The position numbers were made by a program, and so were the translations under genes. The notes under the pieces were generated by a model that saw only the letters and a list, made by a program, of their open reading frames with translations, was not told the DNA's origin and ran no database searches. This document shows positions 17,814-26,645 of a DNA stretch of 64,000 nucleotides, one piece after another (position 1 is the first letter of the stretch; each line of letters begins with the position of its first letter). Origin of the DNA: Candidatus Izimoplasma sp. ZiA1 (GTDB lineage Bacteria > Bacillota_I > Bacilli_A > Izemoplasmatales > Izemoplasmataceae); contig NQYJ01000008.1 in assembly GCA_002285055.1 (NCBI GenBank), positions 1 through 64,000 on the forward strand. Reading direction: 5' to 3'.

Positions 17814-19013
17814 CTATTTCTTGAACATTACTTTCTCGTTTTGGAATAAACGATTAAGCATGTATATTAATATACTAACATAAACAACGCTTGAAATTAA
17901 CATCACAAGGATTGTAGCCATGCTTACACTTCCTACTAAAATTTGAATTATTGCATTAACACTGCTATATAGCGGTATTAAATAAACAACCGGATTTGTT
18001 GATGGTTCTCCACCAAACATTGACATCATACCTATAGCAATTGATGCAAAGTACAATGGCATAATTAACATTGATGCTTCTTTTACTGTTTTAGCATAAG
18101 CACTAATATTACTAATTAATCCAACGATTACAAGTACAGTAGCAAATAATACTAAGAATAATAAAATATATTCATTTGTTGTAAATGCAATACTAACGTT
18201 TCCTTCGCTTTGCATTAGTTTACCTAAACTTAGGATAATACCAATAAACGAACTTGTCGCACTAAATAATGATAACAAGCTTAATGATAGTACTTTACCA
18301 ATTGCAATTTCACTTCTTTTAATTGGTGTAACTAATAAAGTTGCAATTGTACCACGCTCTTTTTCACCAGCGATACTATCAGGACCAATACTCATTGCTC
18401 CACTAAATAAGAACATAATAATTAACATTGGTAGTAAATCAGCCATACCTTTTCTTGAAGCTTCATCTTCAGTTCCAAGACGGTGATATGGGTTATCTAA
18501 ATCCATATCAAATGGATTAATATCCTCTGGTGCATCTAATCTTGCTTTGACGATTTCATCAGAATAAACATCTAACCATCCATACATAGTATTATATGCA
18601 CTAGATGAATAGTCCTCAGTAAAATTATAATAAGTTAATATTTCCGGATTATCTTGTGTTGCATAATCAAGAATTTTTGATTCAAAATCATTTGGGAAGA
18701 TGATCATAATATCAACTTCACCATCGATGATTTGTTGTTTTACTACATCAAAATCAGAATCATTTAAGTCCATAATATCAACTTTAACTTCGTTAGCTAT
18801 TAACATATCTTTAAAGGCTGTAGGCATGTATTCTTGATACATTATAATACGATGTTCTTGGATGCTTGATATTTGATTACCAATTGCATTACCAAGTAAT
18901 GAATACATCATAAAGATTGCTAGACCAGGTAATAACATTACCGTAAATACTAAGCGTCGATCACTAATAACACGGTAAAATTCTTTTTTAAATATTGTAA
19001 GTATGTTTTTCAT
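17814..19013 (-). CDS. natB: ABC-2 type permease, NatB-like
   Basis: This 399-residue membrane subunit pairs with the ATPase directly upstream. The layout is one N-terminal helix (about 22-45), a large extracytoplasmic domain (about 50-185), then six helices in the C-terminal half with the ABC-2 signature region GEKERGTIATLLVTPIKRSEIAIGK. This matches the NatB/YhaP group linked to sodium or drug export; the substrate cannot be read from sequence. Its start overlaps the natA stop by one base (TAATG). It lies inside the conserved rpsP-rplS neighbourhood, between khpA and rimM. Confidence 0.85.
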   Translation of the reverse strand: MKNILTIFKKEFYRVISDRRLVFTVMLLPGLAIFMMYSLLGNAIGNQISSIQEHRIIMYQEYMPTAFKDMLIANEVKVDIMDLNDSDFDVVKQQIIDGEVDIMIIFPNDFESKILDYATQDNPEILTYYNFTEDYSSSAYNTMYGWLDVYSDEIVKARLDAPEDINPFDMDLDNPYHRLGTEDEASRKGMADLLPMLIIMFLFSGAMSIGPDSIAGEKERGTIATLLVTPIKRSEIAIGKVLSLSLLSLFSATSSFIGIILSLGKLMQSEGNVSIAFTTNEYILLFLVLFATVLVIVGLISNISAYAKTVKEASMLIMPLYFASIAIGMMSMFGGEPSTNPVVYLIPLYSSVNAIIQILVGSVSMATILVMLISSVVYVSILIYMLNRLFQNEKVMFKK

Positions 19014-19801
19014 TAGAATTCACCTCGTAATTGTGCAGCTTCTTCAACTAAATTAAAGAACACGTTTTCTAAGTTTCCTGTTTCATCTAAAGATTTAACT
19101 TTATTGATTGTGTCATTAACTTTCATTTCACCATCAATTATAATTCCAACACGGTCACATAATTTTTCAACTACACTTAAGATGTGTGTTGAAACAATTA
19201 CAACTTTCCCTGCATTTTTTAACTCTTCTAAATAATCAGTTACACTTCTAGCAGTAAGAACGTCTAACCCATTTGTAGGCTCATCAAAAATTACATAATC
19301 AGGATCATGAACTAAACTTATCGCGATACTTGTTTTTTGTTTCATTCCTGTTGATAGTTCTCCTACTTTTACTTCACTAAACTTATCAATCCCAAATTTT
19401 TTAAATAAAATTTCTTTTCTTTCTTCAATTTTTTCCTCCACAATACCATGTAAACGTGCAAAGTATGTGAATAAATAATTTGGTGAGAAGTGTTCTTCTA
19501 ACTTAAGTTCACTTGTTAAAAAACCAATTTTAGCTCTTACACCATTTGGATCTTTTAAAGTTGATGCATCACCAACTTTGATTTCACCAGTGTCTGGTTT
19601 TATCAATGTTGCGATCGATCTTAATGTCGTTGTTTTTCCTGCACCATTTGGTCCTAATAAACCATATATTTCTCCAGGATACGCAGTAAAAGAAAGCTCT
19701 TTTACAGCTACTTTTAATTTTGTTTTTGTTTTTTCAATTCTTTGTTGTTTTTTTGACAAAGAAAATGTTTTAGTGATATTTATCACTTCTAAATTTTCCA
19801 T
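19013..19801 (-). CDS. natA: ABC transporter ATP-binding protein, NatA-like
   Basis: This 262-residue ATPase shows Walker A GLLGPNGAGKTT near residue 48, signature LSTGMKQK near residue 143, and Walker B YVIFDEPTNGLD with a following switch His (VSTHIL). An N-terminal extension of basic residues (KKQQRIEKTKTKLK) is mildly unusual. It is coupled to the NatB-like permease by a one-base overlap and starts at the GNAT stop, so the three form one unit. Sodium or antibiotic export is the family-based expectation. Confidence 0.88.
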   Translation of the reverse strand: MENLEVINITKTFSLSKKQQRIEKTKTKLKVAVKELSFTAYPGEIYGLLGPNGAGKTTTLRSIATLIKPDTGEIKVGDASTLKDPNGVRAKIGFLTSELKLEEHFSPNYLFTYFARLHGIVEEKIEERKEILFKKFGIDKFSEVKVGELSTGMKQKTSIAISLVHDPDYVIFDEPTNGLDVLTARSVTDYLEELKNAGKVVIVSTHILSVVEKLCDRVGIIIDGEMKVNDTINKVKSLDETGNLENVFFNLVEEAAQLRGEF

Positions 19802-20338
19802 TTAGTCCTCCTTAAGTATTTTCCCATAAACCACAAGCGGAATATATTTGCCTTTACTTTTAAAGCCATATGATATTTCGCCCTCTTTAGTAAATCCGAA
19901 CTTTTCAAGCATATGAATTGCTGGTAAAAGATCTTTTCTAAGTTCAATGTCAATTTTAACTATTTCACTATTGATTGCGTGATCTAATAATAGTTCCATA
20001 AGCTTATTACCAATCCCTTGATTATAATACGCTTTTAAAACACTTATTTGCATTGAACTACGATGTTTAATTCTAGAGAGTAAAGATCCATATAGACTTC
20101 CAACAGCAATAATTTTTTGATTATGATAAACAACTAAATTTAGATTCTTATTAATCTTTTTATTCGCCTTTATCCATTTTTTTTCATCACTGACTGAAAG
20201 TTGCCATTCACTTGGGTCTTGGAGTAAGTTATCGGATTCATTTGAAACTATCTTGATGTATTCTACTAATTCTTCTGCATCAGATAATTCAATTTCTCTG
20301 ATGATAGTCTGTAGATTGTTTTTTAAGATATATTCCAT
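19802..20338 (-). CDS. GNAT-family N-acetyltransferase
   Basis: This 178-residue cytoplasmic acetyltransferase transfers acetyl from acetyl-CoA to an unknown amine. The acetyl-CoA binding motif A is seen as LKAYYNQGIGNKLMELLLDH (residues about 100-119), followed by the beta-bulge and the LEKFGFTKEGE motif B typical of RimI/SpeG-like enzymes. It is the first gene of a three-gene unit with natA and natB, each joined end to end. Its promoter carries a perfect 11-bp inverted repeat. An antibiotic- or peptide-tolerance role with the exporter is possible but unproven. Confidence 0.85.
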   Translation of the reverse strand: MEYILKNNLQTIIREIELSDAEELVEYIKIVSNESDNLLQDPSEWQLSVSDEKKWIKANKKINKNLNLVVYHNQKIIAVGSLYGSLLSRIKHRSSMQISVLKAYYNQGIGNKLMELLLDHAINSEIVKIDIELRKDLLPAIHMLEKFGFTKEGEISYGFKSKGKYIPLVVYGKILKED

Positions 20339-20359
20339 CTAAATCACCTCGAATATATT

Positions 20360-20389
20360 ATACTATATATTTATTAATATATATAGTAT
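20360..20389. promoter_or_regulatory. Dyad over the GNAT-natAB promoter
   Basis: A perfect 11-bp inverted repeat (ATACTATATAT/ATATATAGTAT, eight-base spacer) lies 22-51 bases before the GNAT start and overlaps a TATAAT -10 on the minus strand. It is a candidate repressor site for the inserted unit; the repressor is not identifiable here. Confidence 0.45.
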
Positions 20390-20402
20390 TCTAGAAAAAA
20401 AA

Positions 20403-20422
20403 AAGACCTATTATTAGGTCTT
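20403..20422 (-). terminator. Terminator after khpA
   Basis: An 8-bp stem (AAGACCTA/TAGGTCTT) overlaps the khpA stop and is followed by nine Ts on the minus strand. It separates rpsP-khpA from the GNAT unit. Confidence 0.85.
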
Positions 20423-20669
20423 AAAAAGAGTCGATATTTATTGTGATTTTTTTACTTTCTCTTGATGCACTAGCATAAGCAATTGTTCTAATTGCGTTTG
20501 CAATTCGTCCGTTTTTCCCAATAACTCTACCAAGATCGTCTGCGTGCACAAACACTTGTAAAGTCAACATTGCTTCATCCTCAGAAAACATTTTAACCAT
20601 TAAATCTTCTGGATGTACAACTAATGGTGTAACAAGATCCTTAATTAATTTTTCGTAATTAACAGGCAT
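20421..20669 (-). CDS. khpA: KH-domain RNA-binding protein KhpA
   Basis: This 82-residue single-KH protein (YlqC family) has the RNA-binding loop VIGKNGRIANAIR (about residues 53-65). In other Bacillota KhpA pairs with KhpB/Jag and affects cell elongation and small-RNA binding. It sits 13 bases after rpsP, the usual place. It is followed by a terminator rather than by rimM. Confidence 0.94.
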   Translation of the reverse strand: MPVNYEKLIKDLVTPLVVHPEDLMVKMFSEDEAMLTLQVFVHADDLGRVIGKNGRIANAIRTIAYASASRESKKITINIDSF

Positions 20670-20682
20670 TTGAATAACCTAG

Positions 20683-20946
20683 TTATTTCTTAACTTGCTT
20701 ATTTGATGAAATACCCGCTTGTTTGAATAAGTTCTTAACTGTGTCTGTAGGTTGAGCACCTTCATTCAGCCACTTTTGAGCTTTTTCTCCATCAATTTTT
20801 ACTGTTGCTGGTTCATTAGTTGGATCATATGTACCTAATATTTCTAAGAATCTACCGTCTCTTCTCATACGAGAGTCAGCTGCTACTAATCTATAGAATG
20901 GACGTTTTTTTGAACCGTGTCTTTGTAATCTAATTTTTACTGCCAT
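20683..20946 (-). CDS. rpsP: 30S ribosomal protein S16
   Basis: This 87-residue small-subunit protein starts [20 protein letters not shown], the standard S16 N-terminus, at the ATG at 20946 behind AGGAGG. A longer in-frame extension to 21012 adds 22 residues absent from S16 proteins and is rejected. It leads the rpsP-khpA pair, the head of the normally longer rpsP-khpA-rimM-trmD-rplS operon. Confidence 0.97.
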   Translation of the reverse strand: MAVKIRLQRHGSKKRPFYRLVAADSRMRRDGRFLEILGTYDPTNEPATVKIDGEKAQKWLNEGAQPTDTVKNLFKQAGISSNKQVKK

Positions 20947-21018
20947 TGTTTTGTTCCTCCTTAGTTTTTTTAAAAGCACAATAAGTATATCATTTGATTT
21001 GTTGTGTGTCAAGTATTT

Positions 21019-21255
21019 TTACTTAACATCAAAATCTAATATATACTCCTCATTTTCGACTAAACTTTGTTCGACTTTTTTTACTGATTTCATTTTGGAA
21101 ATTTTATTCATGTTTTCTTCTACATCTGATTCATTTACATAAATAATTGCGTATTTTCTTTTTTTGTTATAGTACATAATTGTACTTATTTTTTCTATTT
21201 CTTTCAAAATTTTAGGGTTTTTAAAATAAATAATAATACTTGTTCTTTTTAACAT
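21019..21255 (-). CDS. ylbG: YlbG family protein (DUF2129)
   Basis: This small protein of about 78 residues resembles B. subtilis YlbG: SIIIYFKNPKILKEIEKIST, RKYAIIYVNESDVE and the KMKSVKKVEQS end match the family pattern. The ATG at 21255 is preferred because GAGGTG lies six bases upstream; a GTG at 21264 overlaps that site. It sits directly after the ylbF-like gene, the same order as in Bacillus. The function is unknown. Confidence 0.82.
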   Translation of the reverse strand: MLKRTSIIIYFKNPKILKEIEKISTIMYYNKKRKYAIIYVNESDVEENMNKISKMKSVKKVEQSLVENEEYILDFDVK

Positions 21256-21265
21256 TATTAACACC

Positions 21266-21643
21266 TCATTTTTTAAGTAATCCTATTTCGTTAGGAGCTT
21301 TTAGTCTATCTGAAACACTCTTAGCGATACTTCTTGAGATATCATCAAGTGTCTTTTGAATTTGTTTTTCATGAATTTTATATTCTTTTATTAACTCATT
21401 TGTATATAGGTTATATTTAGCTGTTTGCATTTCCTTTTTTATTTTATCATAATCAGGATGATAGTGCGAATGTTTACTCACTTCTTCATATTTGTGTTTA
21501 ACATCGTTAAAGATTTTTATGAGTTTTTGTAGTTCTTCATCTTTTTCAATTAGTTCATGTAAAACAAGTAATCTTTGATAAGGATCACTTTCTTTAATTT
21601 CATCAGTTAAATCATATATTGATTCTAGTAGTTTCTGTTCCAC
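21266..21643 (-). CDS. ylbF: YlbF/YmcA family protein
   Basis: This 125-residue, highly helical and charged protein belongs to the Com_YlbF family. Helices include LLVLHELIEKDEELQKLIKI and YDKIKKEMQTAKYNLYTNEL. In Bacillus, YlbF, YmcA and YaaT form the Ric complex that promotes RNase Y-dependent mRNA maturation and development. Only the family relationship is seen here. It lies between nnr and ylbG, all in one direction. Confidence 0.85.
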   Translation of the reverse strand: MEQKLLESIYDLTDEIKESDPYQRLLVLHELIEKDEELQKLIKIFNDVKHKYEEVSKHSHYHPDYDKIKKEMQTAKYNLYTNELIKEYKIHEKQIQKTLDDISRSIAKSVSDRLKAPNEIGLLKK

Positions 21644-21653
21644 ATAATCACCT

Positions 21654-23135
21654 CTACATAATCTGATTTATTGCATTTGAGATATTTGCCATTACATCGC
21701 TTGCACTTACACTTTCAACATTAAACTGTTGTGTTGCTATACTTGCTGCTAAGGCGTGAATATAGTGACCTTTAATAGTCGCATCTAAAGGTGAGGTTGA
21801 GCGTGCATATATCGATGCTATTATTCCGCTTAATACATCTCCACTGCCTAGAGTTGCAAGAGCAGGACTACCATAACTACTAAAGTAAATATCATTCTTA
21901 TATCCAATTATACTAGAAGGTCCCTTAAGTAAACAAGTAATATTATATTTTGTTATTATTTGTTTAACATAATATACAGGATCATCACTTAACTCCTTGA
22001 TTGATATATCTAATAGATTAGATAGTTCTTTGAAGTGAGGAGTTATAATTATTTCTTTGTTTTTATATTTTTCTATTAGTGGTTTTAAGTAAAATAAACC
22101 ATCAGCATCAATTAATATTTTTTTATCAAATGTCAAAAGCTGTTCAAGTATTTCAAAGTTCTCATCATCAGTTTTTCCCATACCAACACCAAAAATGACA
22201 ACATCTTTTTTATATAACTGTGGGATTAGCTCTTCAATGTTTTTATATGTGTTTGTCATTATTTCTGGATAAATATTCATAATGTGATTGATGTCAGTCT
22301 CGCGATAAGAAATACTACTTAAACCACTCCCAGTTTTCAAGGCTGAATAAGCTGCTAAAACTGGTGCACCCATCATTCCTTTTTTACCACCAATCACATG
22401 GACAAATCCATAGTTGTATTTATGAGAATTATGTAGTCTTTTTTTAAACTTATAATCATATTCTAGGTTGTTTAGGTAATAAGTATTAAAATCATTTGTT
22501 ACCTCACTAAGTTCAATATTTGTTAGTAAAAATAATCCACTATAATCAAGTCCATCATTAATCAATTGTCCTTGTTTTATTTTATCAATACATATTGTGT
22601 AATTAGCCTTAATTGCGATACTCATAACTTTACCATTATCAGCATTTAAACCCGAGGCAATATCTAAAGCTATAACTATTGCTTTAGAATTGTTAACGGC
22701 ATTTATAATATCATAGTATTCACCCTTTAATTCTTTGTTTAACCCCGTTCCGAACAAACAATCGATGATTACGTCATAATCATCAAACGTTTCTAAGAAC
22801 TCAAAATTTGGGTGTTTTATGTATTTGTGGTTTTTAGTAAATTCTGATAATATTTTTGTTGATTCTTCAGTTTTTGTTTCACTATTAAACAGAGTTACCT
22901 GGAATTTGTTTTCAAGTAATTTTTTAGCAACAAATATTCCATCTCCTCCATTATTTCCAGGACCACTTAAAACGAGAATTTTATGATCATTTTTTATTAG
23001 TTTATTATCTATTAAAATTTTATAGATATTTTCTCCAGCTTTTTCCATCAGCTCTAATGAAGATATGTTTTGTTGTTTAATTGTTTCTTGATCCATTTTT
23101 TTTGATGTTAATCGGTCGATTATCATTTGTGACAT
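21654..23135 (-). CDS. nnr: Bifunctional NAD(P)HX epimerase/dehydratase
   Basis: This two-domain repair enzyme restores hydrated NADH/NADPH. Residues 1-215 form the YjeF N-terminal epimerase with GPGNNGGDGIFVAKKL near residue 58. Residues 225-493 form the ADP-dependent dehydratase with a ribokinase-like fold, including VIGGKKGMMGAPVLAA and the catalytic GSGDVLSGIIAS near residue 435. At 493 residues it is the usual length for the fused form. It leads the unit nnr-ylbF-ylbG on the minus strand and is divergent from the redox operon. Confidence 0.94.
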   Translation of the reverse strand: MSQMIIDRLTSKKMDQETIKQQNISSLELMEKAGENIYKILIDNKLIKNDHKILVLSGPGNNGGDGIFVAKKLLENKFQVTLFNSETKTEESTKILSEFTKNHKYIKHPNFEFLETFDDYDVIIDCLFGTGLNKELKGEYYDIINAVNNSKAIVIALDIASGLNADNGKVMSIAIKANYTICIDKIKQGQLINDGLDYSGLFLLTNIELSEVTNDFNTYYLNNLEYDYKFKKRLHNSHKYNYGFVHVIGGKKGMMGAPVLAAYSALKTGSGLSSISYRETDINHIMNIYPEIMTNTYKNIEELIPQLYKKDVVIFGVGMGKTDDENFEILEQLLTFDKKILIDADGLFYLKPLIEKYKNKEIIITPHFKELSNLLDISIKELSDDPVYYVKQIITKYNITCLLKGPSSIIGYKNDIYFSSYGSPALATLGSGDVLSGIIASIYARSTSPLDATIKGHYIHALAASIATQQFNVESVSASDVMANISNAINQIM

Positions 23136-23236
23136 ATTATCACCTCTAAGTATATTATACTACACTTAAAAAACTTAGTTGTGTAAGAAAAATGGTAGAA
23201 TAGTTACCTTGATAAACTAATAGTTTTTGTGTTTGA

Positions 23237-23265
23237 TTGACAGCTTATATATATAAATCTATAAT
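23237..23265 (+). promoter_or_regulatory. Perfect consensus promoter of the redox/NifS operon
   Basis: TTGACA (23237-23242) and TATAAT (23260-23265) are separated by exactly 17 bases, the ideal sigma-A promoter. The coding region begins 43 bases downstream, so the leader is short. Confidence 0.8.
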
Positions 23266-23308
23266 ATAGATAGGATTTTTATTATTATTTTAGAAAAGAT
23301 GGTGGCTT

Positions 23309-24490
23309 ATGACTAAATATTTGAAAGTATTTATTGTTGTTTTAAGTATCTTCACTTTATCATTTGTGAGTGTTAGTGCTGAAACAGAGGAACGCGAAGT
23401 TGTTTATTTTGGGAGTACTAGTTGCTTAGTATGCCAAAGAGTAAAAGATGAGGGATTACTTGAAGCACTTGAAGATTTAGGAGTTACTGTGACTATATAT
23501 GAGCTTGAAGATGGTGCTGAATTTGTCGAACTGCTTGCAGCATATAACTATACATATAATTTTATTCATAAACCTGTTGGTCCGATTATTTTTAGTGGTG
23601 GAGAATACTACTTTAATTATGATGGAATAAAAGCAGGGGTAGATAGTGGTGAGATTTATAATAACTCGATTAACCCATTATTAGAAGTTGATGTTATTGA
23701 ATACCGTAGTGTATCTAATATGAGTGGTTTTCAAGCATTTTTCACAGCACTTGCGGGTGGTTTTGTAGATGGATTTAATCCATGTGCTATTGCGATGTTA
23801 TTATTGTTTATAAGTTTATTAGGGTTTACATCAAATAAAAAATTACTAATTGCTGTTAGTACAACTTATATTTTTGCATTATTTATTAGTTATTACTTAC
23901 TTGGATATTTTGTTGTTAACTCAATTCAATATTTTAATGCAAATGTAAAATTATTATCAACAGTCATTAGTTGGATAATTATAGTTCTTGGATTTGGATT
24001 ATTTTTCTTTAACATGTATGACTATCTTGTTTCTAGAAAAAAAGACTATGGACAGGTTAAAAATCAATTACCAAAATACATCCAAAAACTTAATAAAAGA
24101 ATTATTAGAGTATTTACAAATTTAATCAACAAAACAGAGGATAACATATTTGGGTTTATAACTCTACTTCTATTAACGTTTGGACTAGGTGTTATTATTT
24201 CTTTAACAGAGTTTTTATGTACAGGACAAGTTTATTTACCTGTTATCTTTAGTTTATCGTTACAACCAACTTTTACAGATGTTCATATTTTATTATTGTT
24301 ATTACTTTATAATTTTATGTTTGTTTTACCATTAATAGTTATTAGTGTTACTGCGATAAAAACAAAATCTGCATTAAGTGTAAGTAACTTTATTAGAGAA
24401 AAAATGCATATCATTAAGTTAATCACAGCTTTATTCTTCTTAGCTGTTGCGTTATACTATGTATATGATTTATTTATAGTTAGGGGTTAA
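23309..24490 (+). CDS. Secreted thioredoxin/glutaredoxin-like domain fused to a DsbD/CcdA-like membrane domain
   Basis: The 393-residue protein has a signal peptide (1-24, ending SVSA). An extracytoplasmic thioredoxin-fold segment carries CLVC (Cys39, Cys42) and a later cis-Pro-like HKPVGPIIF. About six to seven membrane helices from residue 145 include GFVDGFNPCAIAML and LTEFLCTGQVYLP. A cysteine in each membrane repeat fits electron transfer across the membrane as in CcdA/DsbD. Here the thiol domain is N-terminal and in one chain, an arrangement like proteins that reduce extracytoplasmic disulfides. It heads an operon with a 92-residue unknown and a cysteine desulfurase. Confidence 0.8.
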   Translation: MTKYLKVFIVVLSIFTLSFVSVSAETEEREVVYFGSTSCLVCQRVKDEGLLEALEDLGVTVTIYELEDGAEFVELLAAYNYTYNFIHKPVGPIIFSGGEYYFNYDGIKAGVDSGEIYNNSINPLLEVDVIEYRSVSNMSGFQAFFTALAGGFVDGFNPCAIAMLLLFISLLGFTSNKKLLIAVSTTYIFALFISYYLLGYFVVNSIQYFNANVKLLSTVISWIIIVLGFGLFFFNMYDYLVSRKKDYGQVKNQLPKYIQKLNKRIIRVFTNLINKTEDNIFGFITLLLLTFGLGVIISLTEFLCTGQVYLPVIFSLSLQPTFTDVHILLLLLLYNFMFVLPLIVISVTAIKTKSALSVSNFIREKMHIIKLITALFFLAVALYYVYDLFIVRG

Positions 24491-24493
24491 AAA

Positions 24494-24772
24494 ATGAAAG
24501 AACGATTAATTGTAAAAAGAAATGAAAAAACTATCTTTGATAATTATTCAATTGAACTACCAATTAAAAAAGCATATATTATCAAAAAAAGTTTAGAAGT
24601 GTTTAATGATGATGATCCTTGTATTATTCATCAATCATTTGTGATTAATGATTATGTAAGCCAACTTCTTGATTTGTTCGGAGATAAAAAAACTTTATAC
24701 GGTAAAGATGTTGATTTAGATTTTATTGATTATATGAATATAGAGGAACTTGTCTTTATAAAAGGGGAGTGA
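24494..24772 (+). CDS. Hypothetical 92-residue protein of the redox/NifS operon
   Basis: This acidic small protein lies three bases after the membrane redox gene and four bases before the cysteine desulfurase. It has one cysteine (DDDPCIIHQSFV), no signal sequence and no membrane segment. Its ATG follows a weak AGGGG site. I do not recognise the family. The tight spacing on both sides suggests a job in the same process, perhaps as a partner of the desulfurase. It ends in TGA, confirming the standard code. Confidence 0.7.
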   Translation: MKERLIVKRNEKTIFDNYSIELPIKKAYIIKKSLEVFNDDDPCIIHQSFVINDYVSQLLDLFGDKKTLYGKDVDLDFIDYMNIEELVFIKGE

Positions 24773-24776
24773 GGAT

Positions 24777-25907
24777 ATGAAAGTTTATCTTGATAACAAC
24801 GCTACAACTAAAGTTAGTAAAGAAGTGTTAGATTCTATGCTTCCGTTTTTTAACGAGGAGTTTGGAAATCCCTCAAGTATGCATGATGAGGGTTTCAAGA
24901 TTAAAAAAATGGTTAATAGTGCAAAAAAAGATATTGCAGAAGTTTTGAATGTTGATAGTAAGGAAATATATTTTACTAGTTCAGGAACTGAGGCTAATAA
25001 CTTTGCATTAAAAGGGCTTGCTTATGCAAATAAAGTTAAATCTGAAATCATCACAACTAAAATAGAACATCATAGTGTTTTACATACATGCAAGTTTTTA
25101 GAAACGCTTGGTTATACTGTTCACTATCTTGATGTTGATCAAGAAGGTTTCGTTGATTTAGAACAACTAAAATCATTAATAAGCGATAATACATTAGTAG
25201 TTAGTATTATCTTAGCAAATAACGAAATTGGAACTATCCAAAGAATAAGAGATATTAAAAAAATATGTGATCTTTATAGCACATATTTACATATTGATGC
25301 GGTTCAAGCTTTGACTCATATCAGTCTTGATTTAAAGGCAATGGATGTTGACTTAGCTAGTTTCTCAGGTCATAAAATAAATGCTCCAAAAGGGATTGGC
25401 TTTTTATACGTTAAAGACCAAACAAAAATTGTTAGTGTAATGCATGGTGGTCAACAGGAAAACAGTTTACGAAGCGGTACTGAAAATGTTGCCTATATTA
25501 AAGGTATCAGTGTTGCTCTGACTAGTGGTATAAAAAGATTAGATGAATACACAAATAAATTAAATGATTTGAGCAATTACTTACTTAATAGACTTAATGA
25601 ACTAGAGGTTGATTATATCTTAAATGGACCTTTAGTCGGTCCACAAAGACTTGCTGGTAATTTAAACTTATCATTTAAAAATAAAGACTCGATGTTATTA
25701 ACTTATTTACTAAATAAAAAAGGTATCTACTGTTCAACAGGTAGTGCTTGTGATACTACTACTATTGAAGTTTCTCATGTTATCAAAGCTCTAAACTTAC
25801 CAACTGAATATAGTAGTGCTGTTTTAAGAGTCTCGATGTCACTTGAGACAACAAAGACTGATATTGATTATTTTATTGAAATGTTAGTTGAAAGCTTAAA
25901 AGAATAA
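24777..25907 (+). CDS. Cysteine desulfurase (NifS/IscS family)
   Basis: This PLP enzyme removes sulfur from cysteine for iron-sulfur clusters or tRNA thiolation. It has 376 residues. Motifs are MKVYLDNNATT at the N-terminus, HH for PLP stacking (KIEHHSVL), the Schiff-base Lys in SFSGHKINAPKG, and the persulfide Cys in GSACDTT on a short loop, as in group I NifS/IscS. A strong GGGGAG site precedes the ATG. No iscU, thiI or mnmA follows; the gene ends at a terminator, so the acceptor must be encoded elsewhere. Confidence 0.92.
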   Translation: MKVYLDNNATTKVSKEVLDSMLPFFNEEFGNPSSMHDEGFKIKKMVNSAKKDIAEVLNVDSKEIYFTSSGTEANNFALKGLAYANKVKSEIITTKIEHHSVLHTCKFLETLGYTVHYLDVDQEGFVDLEQLKSLISDNTLVVSIILANNEIGTIQRIRDIKKICDLYSTYLHIDAVQALTHISLDLKAMDVDLASFSGHKINAPKGIGFLYVKDQTKIVSVMHGGQQENSLRSGTENVAYIKGISVALTSGIKRLDEYTNKLNDLSNYLLNRLNELEVDYILNGPLVGPQRLAGNLNLSFKNKDSMLLTYLLNKKGIYCSTGSACDTTTIEVSHVIKALNLPTEYSSAVLRVSMSLETTKTDIDYFIEMLVESLKE

Positions 25908-25937
25908 AAGAACTTCATACATTGTATGAAGTTCTTT
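25907..25937. terminator. Bidirectional terminator
   Basis: A 14-bp inverted repeat (25907-25920 and 25924-25937) lies between the convergent nifS-like gene and the pseudouridine synthase gene. Confidence 0.88.
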
Positions 25938-25938
25938 T

Positions 25939-26619
25939 TTAATATTCTATTTCCTTGTATTGTCCTTCTTCTAAATTCTCATCAAGAATTATATCTCCAA
26001 TACTAACTCTTTTAAGATAAATAACCTCATTATCAATATATTTAATCATTCGTTTTACCTGGTGGAATTTCCCCTCTTTAATTGATAAATATAATGATGT
26101 ATCATCAATTTGCTCAACTATTGGAGTCAATGGTTTAAAAGGCATGCTTTTACCATCTAAAATTGTGTAATCACCAAGAAGTTTTTCTAGATTCTTTAGT
26201 GGCAGTTTTGTTTTGACATAATACTTCTTAAACACATCTTTTTTTGGAGTAATTATATCGTGTAATATTTTTCCACTATTTGTTAAAATAATTAATCCAA
26301 CCGTATCTTTATCCAATCGTCCAGCAACATTAAGATCAAATCGATTATAAGGTTCTTTAATAAGTTCCATTACTGTTGCTGATAACCCATCTTTATTAGC
26401 ACAGATATATTCAGGTGGCTTATTCATCATTAAAATAATGTTTTCCTTATAATATACAAGTTCATCATCAAAATAAATCCTATCTGTATTTGGATTAATC
26501 AAGGTGCTTTCTTTCTTAATAAACTCGTCATTAATTCTTACACGTTTATCTTTAATAAATTTTTTAATTTCTTTTCTAGAACCATATTTTAGGTTCGATA
26601 AATATTTATCTATTCTCAT
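25939..26619 (-). CDS. rsuA: RsuA/RluB-family rRNA pseudouridine synthase
   Basis: The 226-residue protein has an N-terminal S4 RNA-binding domain (MRIDKYLSNLKYGSRKEIKK) and a catalytic domain with the Asp in AGRLDKDTVGL (Asp103). It isomerises uridine in rRNA; the short size and single S4 domain fit RsuA (16S position 516 in E. coli) better than RluB, but the target cannot be fixed from sequence. It is a single gene with its own short leader and a terminator shared with the convergent nifS-like gene. Confidence 0.9.
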   Translation of the reverse strand: MRIDKYLSNLKYGSRKEIKKFIKDKRVRINDEFIKKESTLINPNTDRIYFDDELVYYKENIILMMNKPPEYICANKDGLSATVMELIKEPYNRFDLNVAGRLDKDTVGLIILTNSGKILHDIITPKKDVFKKYYVKTKLPLKNLEKLLGDYTILDGKSMPFKPLTPIVEQIDDTSLYLSIKEGKFHQVKRMIKYIDNEVIYLKRVSIGDIILDENLEEGQYKEIEY

Positions 26620-26645
26620 ATTATCACCATCTTTATTATAACAAA

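Noticed and set aside
24770..24772. UGA decoded as tryptophan (mycoplasma code)
   Set aside because: TGA ends several genes exactly where family length and neighbour spacing require a stop, for example here and in the rimM/trmD ATGA overlap; proteins use TGG for Trp.
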